DNA of 64,000 bases from contig NZ_RBEE01000012.1 in the NCBI RefSeq assembly GCF_003725795.1, positions 124,001 through 188,000 of the forward strand, written 5' to 3'. Below the pieces are notes generated by a model. It saw only the letters and a list, made by a program, of their open reading frames with translations. It made no database searches and was not told the DNA's origin. A program made the position numbers and the translations under genes. Below are positions 17,572 through 26,732 of the stretch, one piece after another (position 1 is the first letter of the stretch; each line of letters starts with the position of its first letter). Source of the DNA: Pedobacter jejuensis (GTDB lineage Bacteria; Bacteroidota; Bacteroidia; Sphingobacteriales; Sphingobacteriaceae).

Positions 17572-18012
17572 TTAAGCTTTATTCCTTTTCAACACTTGCA
17601 AAAAGGTATAAACATAGCAGCCAACACAGATGGCGAAAAGACTTTCCAGCAAGGCAAAAACAGTCATGATTAGCGTTAACATCATAGCCAATTTGTAGAA
17701 ACTTAACAAGAACATTGCGGTAATCAACAAGCAAAATACAAAGCCTAAAGTTGCAGCAAACTTTTTGGGAGCTAAATCTTTCATTTGAGGTTTTAAAGAT
17801 AAAGCGTTAGAAATTCGGATGGCTACAAATTTCAGCAAACTATATTTTCCTGAACCAAATGCTCTTGCAGCAAAATCAAAAGACAATAATACAATTGCCC
17901 AATAATTTGAAAATGAGATACTACAAATTGCCAATATTGCAACCATAAAGGCTACAATTCTCACAACATTTTCATTCACTCTTTCTGCTGATATTGGGCA
18001 AGATAATTCCAT
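17572..18012 (-). CDS. DUF4395 family membrane protein
   Basis: The product has 146 residues and four hydrophobic helices. The family signature is clear: CPISAERVNENVVR at residues 5-18, DFAARAFGSGKYSLL in the middle, and ICVGCYVYTFL near the C-terminus with two cysteines. DUF4395 proteins are small integral membrane proteins of unknown role, and the conserved Cys residues hint at redox or thiol chemistry. It is divergent from the DUF2339 gene. Confidence 0.8.
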   Translation of the reverse strand: MELSCPISAERVNENVVRIVAFMVAILAICSISFSNYWAIVLLSFDFAARAFGSGKYSLLKFVAIRISNALSLKPQMKDLAPKKFAATLGFVFCLLITAMFLLSFYKLAMMLTLIMTVFALLESLFAICVGCYVYTFLQVLKRNKA

Positions 18013-18123
18013 AATTTATTTTTGTAAAGATATTGAATTGTTGCCATCAATAAAATATTTTCCTTAACCTTGTAGAATTCATTCCTATATTTAATATCAT
18101 AAATTACGCATCAACAATATAGA

Positions 18124-20499
18124 ATGGATAATTCCGAACAGTTAAACCTGCTTTTAATTAAGCTGGAGAATTTATTACTTAGACAACAAGGTTTCGAAGC
18201 TGAAATTGAAGCTTTAAAACAGCAAGTTAGAGCGCTCCAATCTGGAACAACTCACATTATTGAAGCGCAAAAAGTGCCTCCGGTAGTAATTGCACCGCCA
18301 CCTAGAAATACGCCTCCTAATGCTGTTGCTCAAAACTCGGCAGCGCCAAATTCTGTTCCAAGTCCATTTCAACCACGAGTAAACCAACCGCAAAGCAATT
18401 TTGCAGATACGTTTAAACGTGAAAACATGGTTAAATCCGATTTCGAAAAATTTATCGGAGAAAATTTAATTAGTAAAATCGGAATCCTGATTTTAATTCT
18501 TGGTGTGTGCATTGGTGCAAAATACGCTATCGACCATGATATGATTAGTCCGCTGACTAGGATAGTTTTAGGCTATGCAGTTGGTGCGGGTTTAATGGCT
18601 TTTGCCATCAAATTAAAAGAGAAATATGAAAATTTTTCGGCGGTTTTAGTCAGCGGTGCAATTGCCATAATGTACTTTATTACCTATGCAGCCTACGATT
18701 TTTATTCGCTCATTCCCCAGGCCTTAGCATTTATTTTGATGGTCGTTTTTACATCGTTTACCGTTGTAGCAGCTATAAAATACAATAAACAGGTTATCGC
18801 TCATATCGGTTTAGTTGGTGCGTATGCAGTTCCATTTTTACTAAGCGATGGCTCGGGAAAAGTTGGAGTGCTATTTTCTTATATGGCCATTATTAACATA
18901 GGGATTTTAATTTTAAGTTTCAAGAAATACTGGAAACCTTTGTTTTATGCATCCTTTGGTTTAACCTGGGTAATTTTTGTTTCATGGCGAATGGACTTGG
19001 GTTCAGACAATAAATTCTTTGGATTATCATTACTATTTTCGACCATATTCTTCCTCACATTTTACATTACCAACCTCGCTTATAAGGTAACCCGAAAAGA
19101 AATTTTTGGCTTCAGCGATGTGGTTATTCTACTTTTAAATTCATTCATTTACTACGGAATCGGTTATTTCATCCTTGCAGAAAACAAGAATAGCGTAGAA
19201 TTATTAGGCTTGTTTACACTAGCCAATGCCATTATCCACTTTGTGGTAAGTTTAATTATCTATAAAAAAGAACTAGCCGATAAAAACCTGTTCTACCTGA
19301 TTTTGGCTATGGTATTAACATTTATCACTATCGCTATACCTGTGCAACTTAATGGCGGTTGGGTAACCATATTTTGGACGGTTGAGGCCGCTGTGTTGTT
19401 TTATTTGGCTCGAATTAAAAACATTACGATTTATGAGAAGCTATCTTTTCCATTGATTTTTCTGGCATTTTTTAGTCTGCTACAAGATTGGACCAGCTAC
19501 TTTGATTACTATGGCAATGATTCAGCTATCACACCAATATTAAATGTTGGTTTTTTAAGCTCTTGTATTTTCATCGGATGTTTTATCTGGATGTTTAGCG
19601 TGAGCAAAAACAAAACCGAAAAACCTGCCGAGTGGCCATGGATGAGGCAGATTTTGAGTTACGCTATTCCATCAATCTTGCTTTTAACGGTTTATGTAAC
19701 CTTTAGATTAGAGATTTCTAAATACTTCGATAACCTGATACAATCGACAAGAGTTACGCTGCATCAAAGAATTGGTACTGATGAACCAAACTACGAGTTC
19801 AACTACAATTACGAAACACTTAAAACTGCCTGGATTTACATATATACACTATTTTTTGCTTCAATATTAACCTATTTCAATATTAAAAAATTGAAGAATA
19901 GCGAACTTGCAATTGCAAATTTGACCATCAATTTATTAGTTGTGGTGCTATTCTTAACCCACGGACTTTATACTTTAAGCGAGCTTAGAGATAATTACTT
20001 ATTTCCAGATAGCAGATATTTCACAATCAGTGCTTTCAATATTGGCATCAGATATATCTCAATGGTCTTTTTTGCATTGCTGATTGTTCAATGTTATCAA
20101 CTACAAAAATCCGCATTACTTAAAAAGGATTTTAAAACCATGTTCGATTATCTACTTTATATTTCCATTTTGTGGATTATCAGTAGTGAATTGATTAACG
20201 TTTTAGAATTATCAGGCACCCAAGAAAGTTATAAATTAGGTTTGAGCATCCTTTGGGGTAGTTATTCTTTATTCTTAATTGGTATAGGTTTAGCAAAAAA
20301 CAAAAAACACTTACGTATTGGTGCAATGGTATTGTTTGGCATTACTTTAATTAAGCTCTTCTTTTACGATATCTATTCTTTAGGTACAATTGCCAAAACC
20401 ATCGTTTTTGTATCGTTAGGTGTGCTTTTGCTCATCATTTCATTCCTTTATAACAAGTATAAACATTTAATTATTGATGATGTTAAAGTTGAAGATTAA
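18124..20499 (+). CDS. DUF2339 family polytopic membrane protein
   Basis: The 791-residue protein has a coiled-coil N-terminus (about 1-45, leucine/glutamate-rich), a proline/asparagine-rich linker (about 55-95), and then the conserved FEKFIGENLISKIGILILILGV entry to some twenty hydrophobic helices. This architecture is DUF2339. The function is unknown, and an envelope or cell-wall role is often guessed. It overlaps the following DUF3999 gene by 26 bases, and the pairing of these two families is recurrent, which supports a two-protein complex. Confidence 0.85.
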   Translation: MDNSEQLNLLLIKLENLLLRQQGFEAEIEALKQQVRALQSGTTHIIEAQKVPPVVIAPPPRNTPPNAVAQNSAAPNSVPSPFQPRVNQPQSNFADTFKRENMVKSDFEKFIGENLISKIGILILILGVCIGAKYAIDHDMISPLTRIVLGYAVGAGLMAFAIKLKEKYENFSAVLVSGAIAIMYFITYAAYDFYSLIPQALAFILMVVFTSFTVVAAIKYNKQVIAHIGLVGAYAVPFLLSDGSGKVGVLFSYMAIINIGILILSFKKYWKPLFYASFGLTWVIFVSWRMDLGSDNKFFGLSLLFSTIFFLTFYITNLAYKVTRKEIFGFSDVVILLLNSFIYYGIGYFILAENKNSVELLGLFTLANAIIHFVVSLIIYKKELADKNLFYLILAMVLTFITIAIPVQLNGGWVTIFWTVEAAVLFYLARIKNITIYEKLSFPLIFLAFFSLLQDWTSYFDYYGNDSAITPILNVGFLSSCIFIGCFIWMFSVSKNKTEKPAEWPWMRQILSYAIPSILLLTVYVTFRLEISKYFDNLIQSTRVTLHQRIGTDEPNYEFNYNYETLKTAWIYIYTLFFASILTYFNIKKLKNSELAIANLTINLLVVVLFLTHGLYTLSELRDNYLFPDSRYFTISAFNIGIRYISMVFFALLIVQCYQLQKSALLKKDFKTMFDYLLYISILWIISSELINVLELSGTQESYKLGLSILWGSYSLFLIGIGLAKNKKHLRIGAMVLFGITLIKLFFYDIYSLGTIAKTIVFVSLGVLLLIISFLYNKYKHLIIDDVKVED

Positions 20500-21709
20500 C
20501 CTGCTTTTATTGCTTTTACTAATTATTATTGCCGCAAAAGCACAAACTAATACTTACAAATTTAAACGGGATATAGCCGGCGTAAATTCTGTTTGGCATA
20601 GCATGAAACTGCCCGACCAATTGTATAAAAATGCGAATGCTGGTTTTGAAGATTTAAGAATTTTCGGTATCAACGGGAAAGATACCATTGAGGTTCCCTA
20701 CCTTCTAAAGCAACGAGGTGATAAGACTGATAATAAAGAGATTGCCTTTAAACAAATTAATCAGAGTTCAAATCCAAACGGATATTATTACACTTTTCAA
20801 TCTGACGCAGCTATCACGATTAACCAAATTAATTTGTCTTTCAAACAAGATAATTTCGATTGGCAAATAACACTCGATGGAAGTAACGATAATCTAACAT
20901 GGTTTTCAATCTTAAAAGATTACCGTATTCTTTCTATCAAAAATAATGATACGAATTATCAGTTTACCAAGTTGAGTTTCCCAAATTCTAACTATAAGTA
21001 TTTCAGAGTTGCCTTGAAAAGCCCTGTTCAGCCTGAATTATTGGAAGCAAAAATTTCGAAAACCGATACCATAAAAGGAATCTATCAAGATGTAAAATAT
21101 AAAACTTTTGTAGTCAAAAACGATGCGGTTAACAAAGAAACAGTTATTGATGTTACTTTAGAAAATGCTGTTCCAATAGCTTATCTGAAATTAAATGCCC
21201 AAAGTGATTTTGATTTCTATCGTTCGATTAAAATTGAGTATGCAACCGATAGTTTCAAAACCGATAAAGGCATACAATACAATTATGCCAATCTTTTTGA
21301 AGGCACAATTAGTTCATTGGAGAAACCCGAATATCATTTCGAAAATACCATCACATCAAGATTAAAAATTACCATTCAGAATAACGATAACAAACCACTC
21401 CGCTTAAGCGGGTTGGAACTTAAAGGGAATGTTTATGAAATCATCGTACGTTTCGATAATCCGACATATAATTACGCCTTATATTATGGAAATGAAAAAG
21501 TAACATCGCCAAGTTACGAAATTGAGAAATTCGAAAATGAAATTCCTGCCATTTTAACTTCTGTAGCTATTGGCCAAGAACAACAAAATCCTGCATACTC
21601 TATCAAAACCGAAAAACCATTATTCGAAAATAAAACTTGGCTTTGGGTTTTAATGGCTGTAATTATAGCATTGTTAGGTTGGTTTTCATTTAAAATGTTG
21701 AGGAATTAG
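20474..21709 (+). CDS. DUF3999 family exported protein with C-terminal membrane anchor
   Basis: The 411-residue protein has a signal peptide (residues 1-23, ending AKAQ), a long beta-rich extracytoplasmic region with GVNSVWHSMKLPDQLYKN and GFEDLRIFGINGKD near the start, and one C-terminal helix (about 385-404) followed by KMLRN. This matches DUF3999. The two F5/8-type strands with FKQDNFDWQITLDGSNDN suggest a carbohydrate-binding-like fold. It is translationally overlapped by the DUF2339 gene and likely works with it at the inner membrane. Confidence 0.8.
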   Translation: MMMLKLKINLLLLLLLIIIAAKAQTNTYKFKRDIAGVNSVWHSMKLPDQLYKNANAGFEDLRIFGINGKDTIEVPYLLKQRGDKTDNKEIAFKQINQSSNPNGYYYTFQSDAAITINQINLSFKQDNFDWQITLDGSNDNLTWFSILKDYRILSIKNNDTNYQFTKLSFPNSNYKYFRVALKSPVQPELLEAKISKTDTIKGIYQDVKYKTFVVKNDAVNKETVIDVTLENAVPIAYLKLNAQSDFDFYRSIKIEYATDSFKTDKGIQYNYANLFEGTISSLEKPEYHFENTITSRLKITIQNNDNKPLRLSGLELKGNVYEIIVRFDNPTYNYALYYGNEKVTSPSYEIEKFENEIPAILTSVAIGQEQQNPAYSIKTEKPLFENKTWLWVLMAVIIALLGWFSFKMLRN

Positions 21710-21726
21710 AATTAAATTAAAAAAAC

Positions 21727-22179
21727 ATGAAAAATATTTTTCAAGCCGAAATAACCAGTGAAGTTATTGATAGAATCAATAAACTTACACCTACCACAAC
21801 TCCATTGTGGGGCAAAATGAGTGTTTCACAAATGCTGGCTCATTGCAATGTGAGCTACGAATTGGTTTACGATAATATTTATCCAAAGCCAGGAGCATTT
21901 ATGAAATTCATTTTAAAAAACTTAGTAAAAAGCAAAGTTGTTAGTGAAAAACCTTATCCTGAAAGCAGTCAAACTGCACCTCAATTTATTATCAAGGATG
22001 AAAAAGAATTTGAAAAAGAGAAACAACGATTAATAGAATACATCAATAAAACACAACAGTTAGGCGAAAATCATTTTGATGGCAAAGAATCGCATTCATT
22101 TGGCAAGCTTACAAAATCAGAGTGGAACAATATGTTTTATAAACACTTAGACCACCATTTAAATCAATTTGGAGTTTAA
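21727..22179 (+). CDS. DUF1569 family DinB-like protein
   Basis: The 150-residue protein has the DinB/YfiT-like four-helix pattern. LWGKMSVSQMLAHCNVSYELV carries the first His, and YKHLDHHLNQFGV at the C-terminus carries the others, giving a probable metal site. The DUF1569 assignment rests on those two segments. Members are thought to be metal-dependent, possibly thiol-transferase related, but no reaction is known for this branch. It starts 17 bases after the DUF3999 gene and may be cotranscribed. Confidence 0.75.
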   Translation: MKNIFQAEITSEVIDRINKLTPTTTPLWGKMSVSQMLAHCNVSYELVYDNIYPKPGAFMKFILKNLVKSKVVSEKPYPESSQTAPQFIIKDEKEFEKEKQRLIEYINKTQQLGENHFDGKESHSFGKLTKSEWNNMFYKHLDHHLNQFGV

Positions 22180-22203
22180 AAACTCAAGAATAAATTCTCA
22201 ATC

Positions 22204-23160
22204 ATGAAAAGATTAACGATGTTCATTGCGTTAATCATCCCACTTTTTGTTTGTACTTCTTGGGGATTCTTTGCACATCAGAGAATCAATAACCTGGCGA
22301 TATTTACTTTGCCATCGGGCATGATAGGTTTCTACAAAAAGAACATTAAATACATCACCGAACACGCTGTCGACCCGGACAAACGAAGGTATGCAGATAC
22401 ATTAGAAGCTCCTCGTCATTATTTAGATGTAGAAAATTATGAAAATTCCATAGATAGCATCCCTGAAAAATACAATGATGCTTTATCTAAATACGGGCAA
22501 AAACATTTAAATGCGAATGGCATTGTTCCCTGGCAAATTCAGCGGACTTACTATAGTTTAGTAAAGGCATTTACAAACAGAGATTCAATTAAAATTTTAA
22601 AGTATTCTGCAGATTTAGGTCATTACATTGGCGACGCACACGTTCCATTGCACACCACCGCCAACCATAACGGACAACTAACAAACCAGGTTGGCATCCA
22701 TGCATTTTGGGAAAGTCGTTTACCTGAATTATTTTCTACCGGTTATAATTTCATTGTTGGTAAAGCTAATTATATTGAAAACCCATTGAAAGAGGCTTGG
22801 AAGATTGTTAAACACACAAATGGCTTGGTTGACACAGTCATTACTTTTGAGGCACAGCTGTCAAAATCTTTTCCATCAGATAAAAAATATAGTTTTTCCG
22901 AAAGAAATAACACCGTTTTAAAGCAATACTCTTTGGCTTACGCTACAGCTTATCACAATAAAATGGAGAAAATGGTTGAAAGGCAAATGCGTTCTGCCAT
23001 ATTAGAAATTGGTTCTTTCTGGTATTCTGCCTGGGTTGATGCAGGGCAACCTGAACTTAAAAATCTAATACGAATCGAACCAGATGAAACTGAAAAGAAA
23101 CTAGAAACTGATGTGGAAATGAAATATCAAAACGGAAAACCTATAGGAAGAGAGTTGTAA
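22204..23160 (+). CDS. zinc-dependent phospholipase C / S1-P1 nuclease-like protein
   Basis: The 318-residue protein has a signal peptide that would expose Trp20 as the mature N-terminus (SWGFFAHQRIN). That Trp, with His25, matches the N-terminal metal ligand of the zinc PLC/P1 nuclease fold. Further ligands appear in APRHYLD, YSADLGHYIGDAHVPLHTT and HAFWESRLPEL. It is probably a secreted zinc phosphoesterase. The exact substrate (lipid or nucleic acid) cannot be told from the sequence. It converges on the dedA gene, with a dispersed repeat between them. Confidence 0.8.
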   Translation: MKRLTMFIALIIPLFVCTSWGFFAHQRINNLAIFTLPSGMIGFYKKNIKYITEHAVDPDKRRYADTLEAPRHYLDVENYENSIDSIPEKYNDALSKYGQKHLNANGIVPWQIQRTYYSLVKAFTNRDSIKILKYSADLGHYIGDAHVPLHTTANHNGQLTNQVGIHAFWESRLPELFSTGYNFIVGKANYIENPLKEAWKIVKHTNGLVDTVITFEAQLSKSFPSDKKYSFSERNNTVLKQYSLAYATAYHNKMEKMVERQMRSAILEIGSFWYSAWVDAGQPELKNLIRIEPDETEKKLETDVEMKYQNGKPIGREL

Positions 23161-23231
23161 AGAGCCAAAATTTTCATTATTGCACTGTAACCCAGAGCTT
23201 CCACAAGTAGTTTTAGGAATAACAGTGGAAC

Positions 23232-23271
23232 GTTTCGACAACTTGTCCCGAATCTTCGCGAAGCTCAATGA
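23232..23271 (-). repeat. dispersed palindromic repeat, copy 2
   Basis: This is the inverted counterpart of 17471-17512 with only a few mismatches. It lies between two converging genes. Confidence 0.75.
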
Positions 23272-23310
23272 ACCAACACAAAAAAATCTTATAAGATCAT
23301 TTATTAAATC

Positions 23311-23991
23311 CTATTTAGAATCTTCGCTTTCTATAATTTCTTCTATCTTTTTTGGTTCCATTCTGCTTTTAACTGCTGCCCAAATTGCGGGCACGAAAGT
23401 TACAACAGCAATAAAAAGTATAACCAATTCAAAGTTATTTTTGATGATAGGAATTTGTCCTAAAAGATAACCTCCTAGCAATAATGCAACAATCCATGCC
23501 ACACCACCAATGATATTGTAATAGGTAAATTTACCGAATGGCATTTTCGCTATACCCGCTACAAAAGGTGCAATGGTTCTAAAAATTGGGAGAAACCTAC
23601 TTAGCATAATCGCTTTACCACCGTGTTTCTCAAAAAATTCGTGAGATTGATGATAATATTTCAGCTTTAAAATTTTATTATCTTCTTTAAATACACCAGA
23701 ACCCAAAACAGTACCCAGCTTATAATTTAGCGTATTCCCGGCGATGGCAGCAACAATTAATATGAGCAGCATTAACCAAATGTTTAAGCCTGTATTGCCA
23801 CCAGCAATTAGTGCGCCTGCTGCGAAAAGCAAAGAATCTCCAGGTAAAAAAGGGGTTACAACGAAGCCTGTTTCAGCAAATATGATTAAGAATAAAATGA
23901 GGTAAGTCCAAGTCTGATAATCGCGAATGATTTCTGCTAAGTGAACATCTATGTGGGCTATAAAATCCCAAAGTTGTTGTAGTAATTCCAA
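23311..23991 (-). CDS. DedA family membrane protein
   Basis: The 226-residue protein has about five hydrophobic segments. The DedA signature is FAETGFVVTPFLPGDSLLF near residue 40, with the re-entrant GGNTGLNIW region, HGGKAIMLSRFLPIFRTIAPFVAGIAKM, and YNIIGGVAW. DedA proteins act as lipid scramblases or undecaprenyl-phosphate flippases and maintain membrane potential. The acidic E and the basic R of the two signatures are both present. A -7 element precedes the start. Confidence 0.88.
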   Translation of the reverse strand: MELLQQLWDFIAHIDVHLAEIIRDYQTWTYLILFLIIFAETGFVVTPFLPGDSLLFAAGALIAGGNTGLNIWLMLLILIVAAIAGNTLNYKLGTVLGSGVFKEDNKILKLKYYHQSHEFFEKHGGKAIMLSRFLPIFRTIAPFVAGIAKMPFGKFTYYNIIGGVAWIVALLLGGYLLGQIPIIKNNFELVILFIAVVTFVPAIWAAVKSRMEPKKIEEIIESEDSK

Positions 23992-24007
23992 TGTTTTTAA
24001 TTTTATG

Positions 24008-24015
24008 CAAAAGTA
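24008..24015 (-). promoter_or_regulatory. -7 promoter element of dedA
   Basis: The minus strand reads TACTTTTG, an exact TAnnTTTG match 16 bases before the start at 23991. Confidence 0.6.
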
Positions 24016-24065
24016 GGAATATCAAACTGATAAAAAGACTATTCCAGATTTATAAGTTATTTAAT

Positions 24066-24746
24066 TTAGTTGTTAACAATCAAACGAGTCTTAAGTTTTC
24101 CAACATCATTCCCTTTGTTTACACCATCGATAACAATTGTGTACGTTTTGCCTTTATAAAAATTTGTAGAGGGAATGGTATCAACATCAGATGAACCAAC
24201 CAGATTAAGATACAGTTCTGAATTTTCCCCCGTTGGCATTTTAATATACCCATTTGTTTCGCCATTGCCCAATGTGATGGAAAAACTGGATGATTTATTT
24301 GTTATCGCCACTTTCGAGGGTAATGTAAAACCAGCATTAATAAAAAATAATCTAGATGCCGAAGTATCAGGTGTTAAATCATCTTCCAAAACTTTCAAAA
24401 CTGAATCCTTTGCCGTTGTTTTTGAATAGAATACCGAATAGTTTTTCCCTACTTCTAAAGTTTTTTTTACTGTATCGTTACTTAACTGGGTTGCAGTGTT
24501 CTTAGAAATAATGGTATATTCCTTATTACCAAATGTTACAATATAATCACTATTAGCATCATAATTAATACCAGTTGATACACGAACGCCATTCAAATAA
24601 AAATCCTGCGCAACTCCATCTACTACATTAAAGAACCGAACTTTTGTATCTAATTCAAAATTATCATTTTTTACGCATGCCATCATTAAACAAATAGCGC
24701 CCATAAAAATGAATATCTTGAAAAACTGAGATGGTTTAATTTTCAT
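24066..24746 (-). CDS. DUF4397-type lipoprotein
   Basis: The 226-residue protein has a signal peptide with a lipobox ending at Cys (MMACVKN). Repeated beta-strand units follow, of the type KVRFFNVVDGVAQDFYLNG and SRLFFINAGFTLP, each resembling the DUF4397 fold (a domain of unknown function found on exported proteins). It is a surface or periplasmic lipoprotein. An alternative upstream Met at 24770 overlaps the promoter element, so the start at 24746 is preferred. A paralogue lies directly upstream at 24813-25493. Confidence 0.75.
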   Translation of the reverse strand: MKIKPSQFFKIFIFMGAICLMMACVKNDNFELDTKVRFFNVVDGVAQDFYLNGVRVSTGINYDANSDYIVTFGNKEYTIISKNTATQLSNDTVKKTLEVGKNYSVFYSKTTAKDSVLKVLEDDLTPDTSASRLFFINAGFTLPSKVAITNKSSSFSITLGNGETNGYIKMPTGENSELYLNLVGSSDVDTIPSTNFYKGKTYTIVIDGVNKGNDVGKLKTRLIVNN

Positions 24747-24767
24747 ACATTTTATAATAACTACCGG

Positions 24768-24775
24768 CAAAGATA
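24768..24775 (-). promoter_or_regulatory. -7 promoter element of the DUF4397-type gene
   Basis: The minus strand reads TATCTTTG, 21 bases before the start at 24746. It gives this paralogue its own promoter and decides its start. Confidence 0.65.
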
Positions 24776-24812
24776 AACTTTGTAAGTTAATGATAAACGA
24801 ATATCTGCTTTA

Positions 24813-25493
24813 CTAATTATCTAAAATAATATGAGGTTCTAACGTTGCCGCTGTAAGTCCGCTGAACCAAATGGTATAAATTTTCCCTGGCAATAAATCA
24901 GATGCTGAAACGGTTTTTACCGAACCCGAGCCAACTACATTGCACCTTAAAGCAGCACCCGAATCAACATTAAAATAATTTGAATCTTCTTTAAATAATA
25001 ATGCATTTATAAATGGAGAACCTGCCTGTATGCTAACGTTTATACCAGCAGCGAAAAATGGGGTTAAGTTAATAAACCTAACCTTTGCGGTTGATAAATC
25101 TGCGTTGCTCAGGTTATCTTCATAATTTATAATTTGCTTATTACCATTTCTATCTGCCACTAAAAAGGCACTATATGTGATGGATGGCGTAAAATTTAAG
25201 CTGGTATTTGTATTTATATTGTTGCTCCCAACATAACTTAAATTTCTGTTGCCTGAAGGAATTTTAATGTATCCGCTAGTTTCTCCAAATGCCAATGGAG
25301 CGGTTGTTAGCTTTTCATTATCCATAAAAACTTCTTGCTTTATTTCGGGTTCAACGGCATTAATAAGCTTAATCTTGGCTTGGCCCTGCACAATAACATC
25401 GGGTTCGTTCTTGCTACAAGAAATTAGAGTTAGGCTAAAAATAAATAGAATAGGCAGGAAAGTGTTTGAGACACGTTTTGTAAAGATTTTCAT
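24813..25493 (-). CDS. DUF4397-type lipoprotein, paralogue
   Basis: The 226-residue protein has a lipoprotein signal with Cys in LISCSKNEPD. The body has AKIKLINAVEPEIKQEVFMD, ETSGYIKIPSGNRNLSY and AKVRFINLTPFFAAGINV, the same repeated strand pattern as the neighbour, including a shared G-Y-I-K-[IM]-P-[ST]-G motif. The pair therefore arose by duplication. Both proteins would be anchored in a membrane facing the periplasm or outside. No exact promoter element is seen, and the dnaN terminator hairpin lies directly upstream. Confidence 0.72.
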   Translation of the reverse strand: MKIFTKRVSNTFLPILFIFSLTLISCSKNEPDVIVQGQAKIKLINAVEPEIKQEVFMDNEKLTTAPLAFGETSGYIKIPSGNRNLSYVGSNNINTNTSLNFTPSITYSAFLVADRNGNKQIINYEDNLSNADLSTAKVRFINLTPFFAAGINVSIQAGSPFINALLFKEDSNYFNVDSGAALRCNVVGSGSVKTVSASDLLPGKIYTIWFSGLTAATLEPHIILDN

Positions 25494-25519
25494 AGGTAGT
25501 TGTATTTGGCAATAAACAA

Positions 25520-25546
25520 AATGGCTTGGTCAAAAACCAAGCCATT
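25520..25546 (-). terminator. hairpin terminator of dnaN
   Basis: Perfect 11-bp arms AATGGCTTGGT and ACCAAGCCATT enclose a five-base loop, 29 bases after the dnaN stop. On the minus strand the stem is followed by TTTGTTTATT. Confidence 0.75.
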
Positions 25547-25574
25547 GTTCTATGAAAACTAAAATAATAGTAGT

Positions 25575-26699
25575 TTAATAACTGTTGTTAAGCATTACCG
25601 GCATTACCAACATTAAAACGTCTTCATTTTCGTCATTTGTTTGAGGAATTAACAATCCGGCTCTGTTTGGTGTAGAAAGTTCTAAAGTAACTTCATCGCC
25701 GCTTAAATTGCTAAGCATTTCTATTAAAAAACGGGCATTAAAACCTATTTCCAAATCTTCACCATCGTATTGGCAACTCAAGCGCTCGTGTGCTTCGTTA
25801 GCAAAATCTAAATCTTCTGATGAAATATTTAATTCACTACCATTTATTTTTAAACGAACCTGATGCGTAGTTTTATTTGCAAAAATTACAACTCTACGAA
25901 GGGTATTTAAAAATAAGCTTCTATCGATTACCAATTTATTTGGATTGTTTTGAGGAATAACTGCCTCATAATCAGGATAGCGCTCGTCTATTAAACGACA
26001 CACTAGGTTTATATTTTCAAATTTAAAAAATGCACTTGTAGCATTATAATCTACAGAAACATTAATATCGGTTGAAGGCAAAGCGGCTTTCAAAAGCGTT
26101 AAAGCTTTCTTTGGCAAAATGAATGAAGTTGCTTTATCAGCTTTGCTATCCATGCGGCGATAACGCACCAATTTATGTGCATCAGTTGCAACAAAAGTAA
26201 TGTGCTGAGGCGATAATTGGCAATACACACCTGTCATTGCCGGGCGAAGTTCATCATTACTTACAGCAAAAATTGTTTTGGTAATGGCTTCTGTTAAAAC
26301 CGAAGCAGGCAAACTTACTGAAGATGCGTTTTCTACAACAGGAATTTTAGGAAAATCATCACCGTTTTCACCACTTAATTTATATTTACCATCTCCTGCG
26401 CTTATTTCTATTGCAAATGTGGTATCATCAATATTAAAAGCGATTGGTTGGTCGGGTAATGTTTTAAGCGTATCTAATAAAATTTTAGATGGAACCGCAA
26501 CTTTGCCTTCCTCTTTCGATTCAACGGCTAAAGCAGTAGTCATACTGGTTTGTAAATCAGTAGCTGAAATGGTTAAATTACCATCTTTTATTTCGAAAAG
26601 AAAATTCTCTAATATGGGTAAAACTGTACTGCTGCTAGATGCACCATTTACAGTTTGCAAATGTTTTAATAAAGTTGATGTGGATACAATAAATCTCAT
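25575..26699 (-). CDS. dnaN: DNA polymerase III sliding clamp (beta subunit)
   Basis: The 374-residue protein has the three-domain clamp layout and usual length. The N-terminus MRFIVSTSTLLKHLQTV, the segment VLPILENFLFEI, RPAMTGVYC in domain two, FVATDAHKLVRYR, and the C-terminal VMPVMLNNSY (like the E. coli MPMR-type end) identify it. It encircles DNA and tethers DnaE, which is encoded at 50935-55368. The gene has its own promoter (26719-26726) and terminator, and follows gldG on the same strand. Confidence 0.95.
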   Translation of the reverse strand: MRFIVSTSTLLKHLQTVNGASSSSTVLPILENFLFEIKDGNLTISATDLQTSMTTALAVESKEEGKVAVPSKILLDTLKTLPDQPIAFNIDDTTFAIEISAGDGKYKLSGENGDDFPKIPVVENASSVSLPASVLTEAITKTIFAVSNDELRPAMTGVYCQLSPQHITFVATDAHKLVRYRRMDSKADKATSFILPKKALTLLKAALPSTDINVSVDYNATSAFFKFENINLVCRLIDERYPDYEAVIPQNNPNKLVIDRSLFLNTLRRVVIFANKTTHQVRLKINGSELNISSEDLDFANEAHERLSCQYDGEDLEIGFNARFLIEMLSNLSGDEVTLELSTPNRAGLLIPQTNDENEDVLMLVMPVMLNNSY

Positions 26700-26718
26700 A
26701 ATATCAATTAGTCTTCTT

Positions 26719-26726
26719 CAAAAATA
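26719..26726 (-). promoter_or_regulatory. -7 promoter element of dnaN
   Basis: The minus strand reads TATTTTTG, 19 bases before the dnaN start and just after the gldG stop. Confidence 0.6.
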
Positions 26727-26732
26727 TAAAAA

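Noticed and set aside
23180..23470. Plus-strand frame overlapping the dedA gene
   Set aside because: It is antisense to the DedA coding region and to a dispersed repeat, with no domain.
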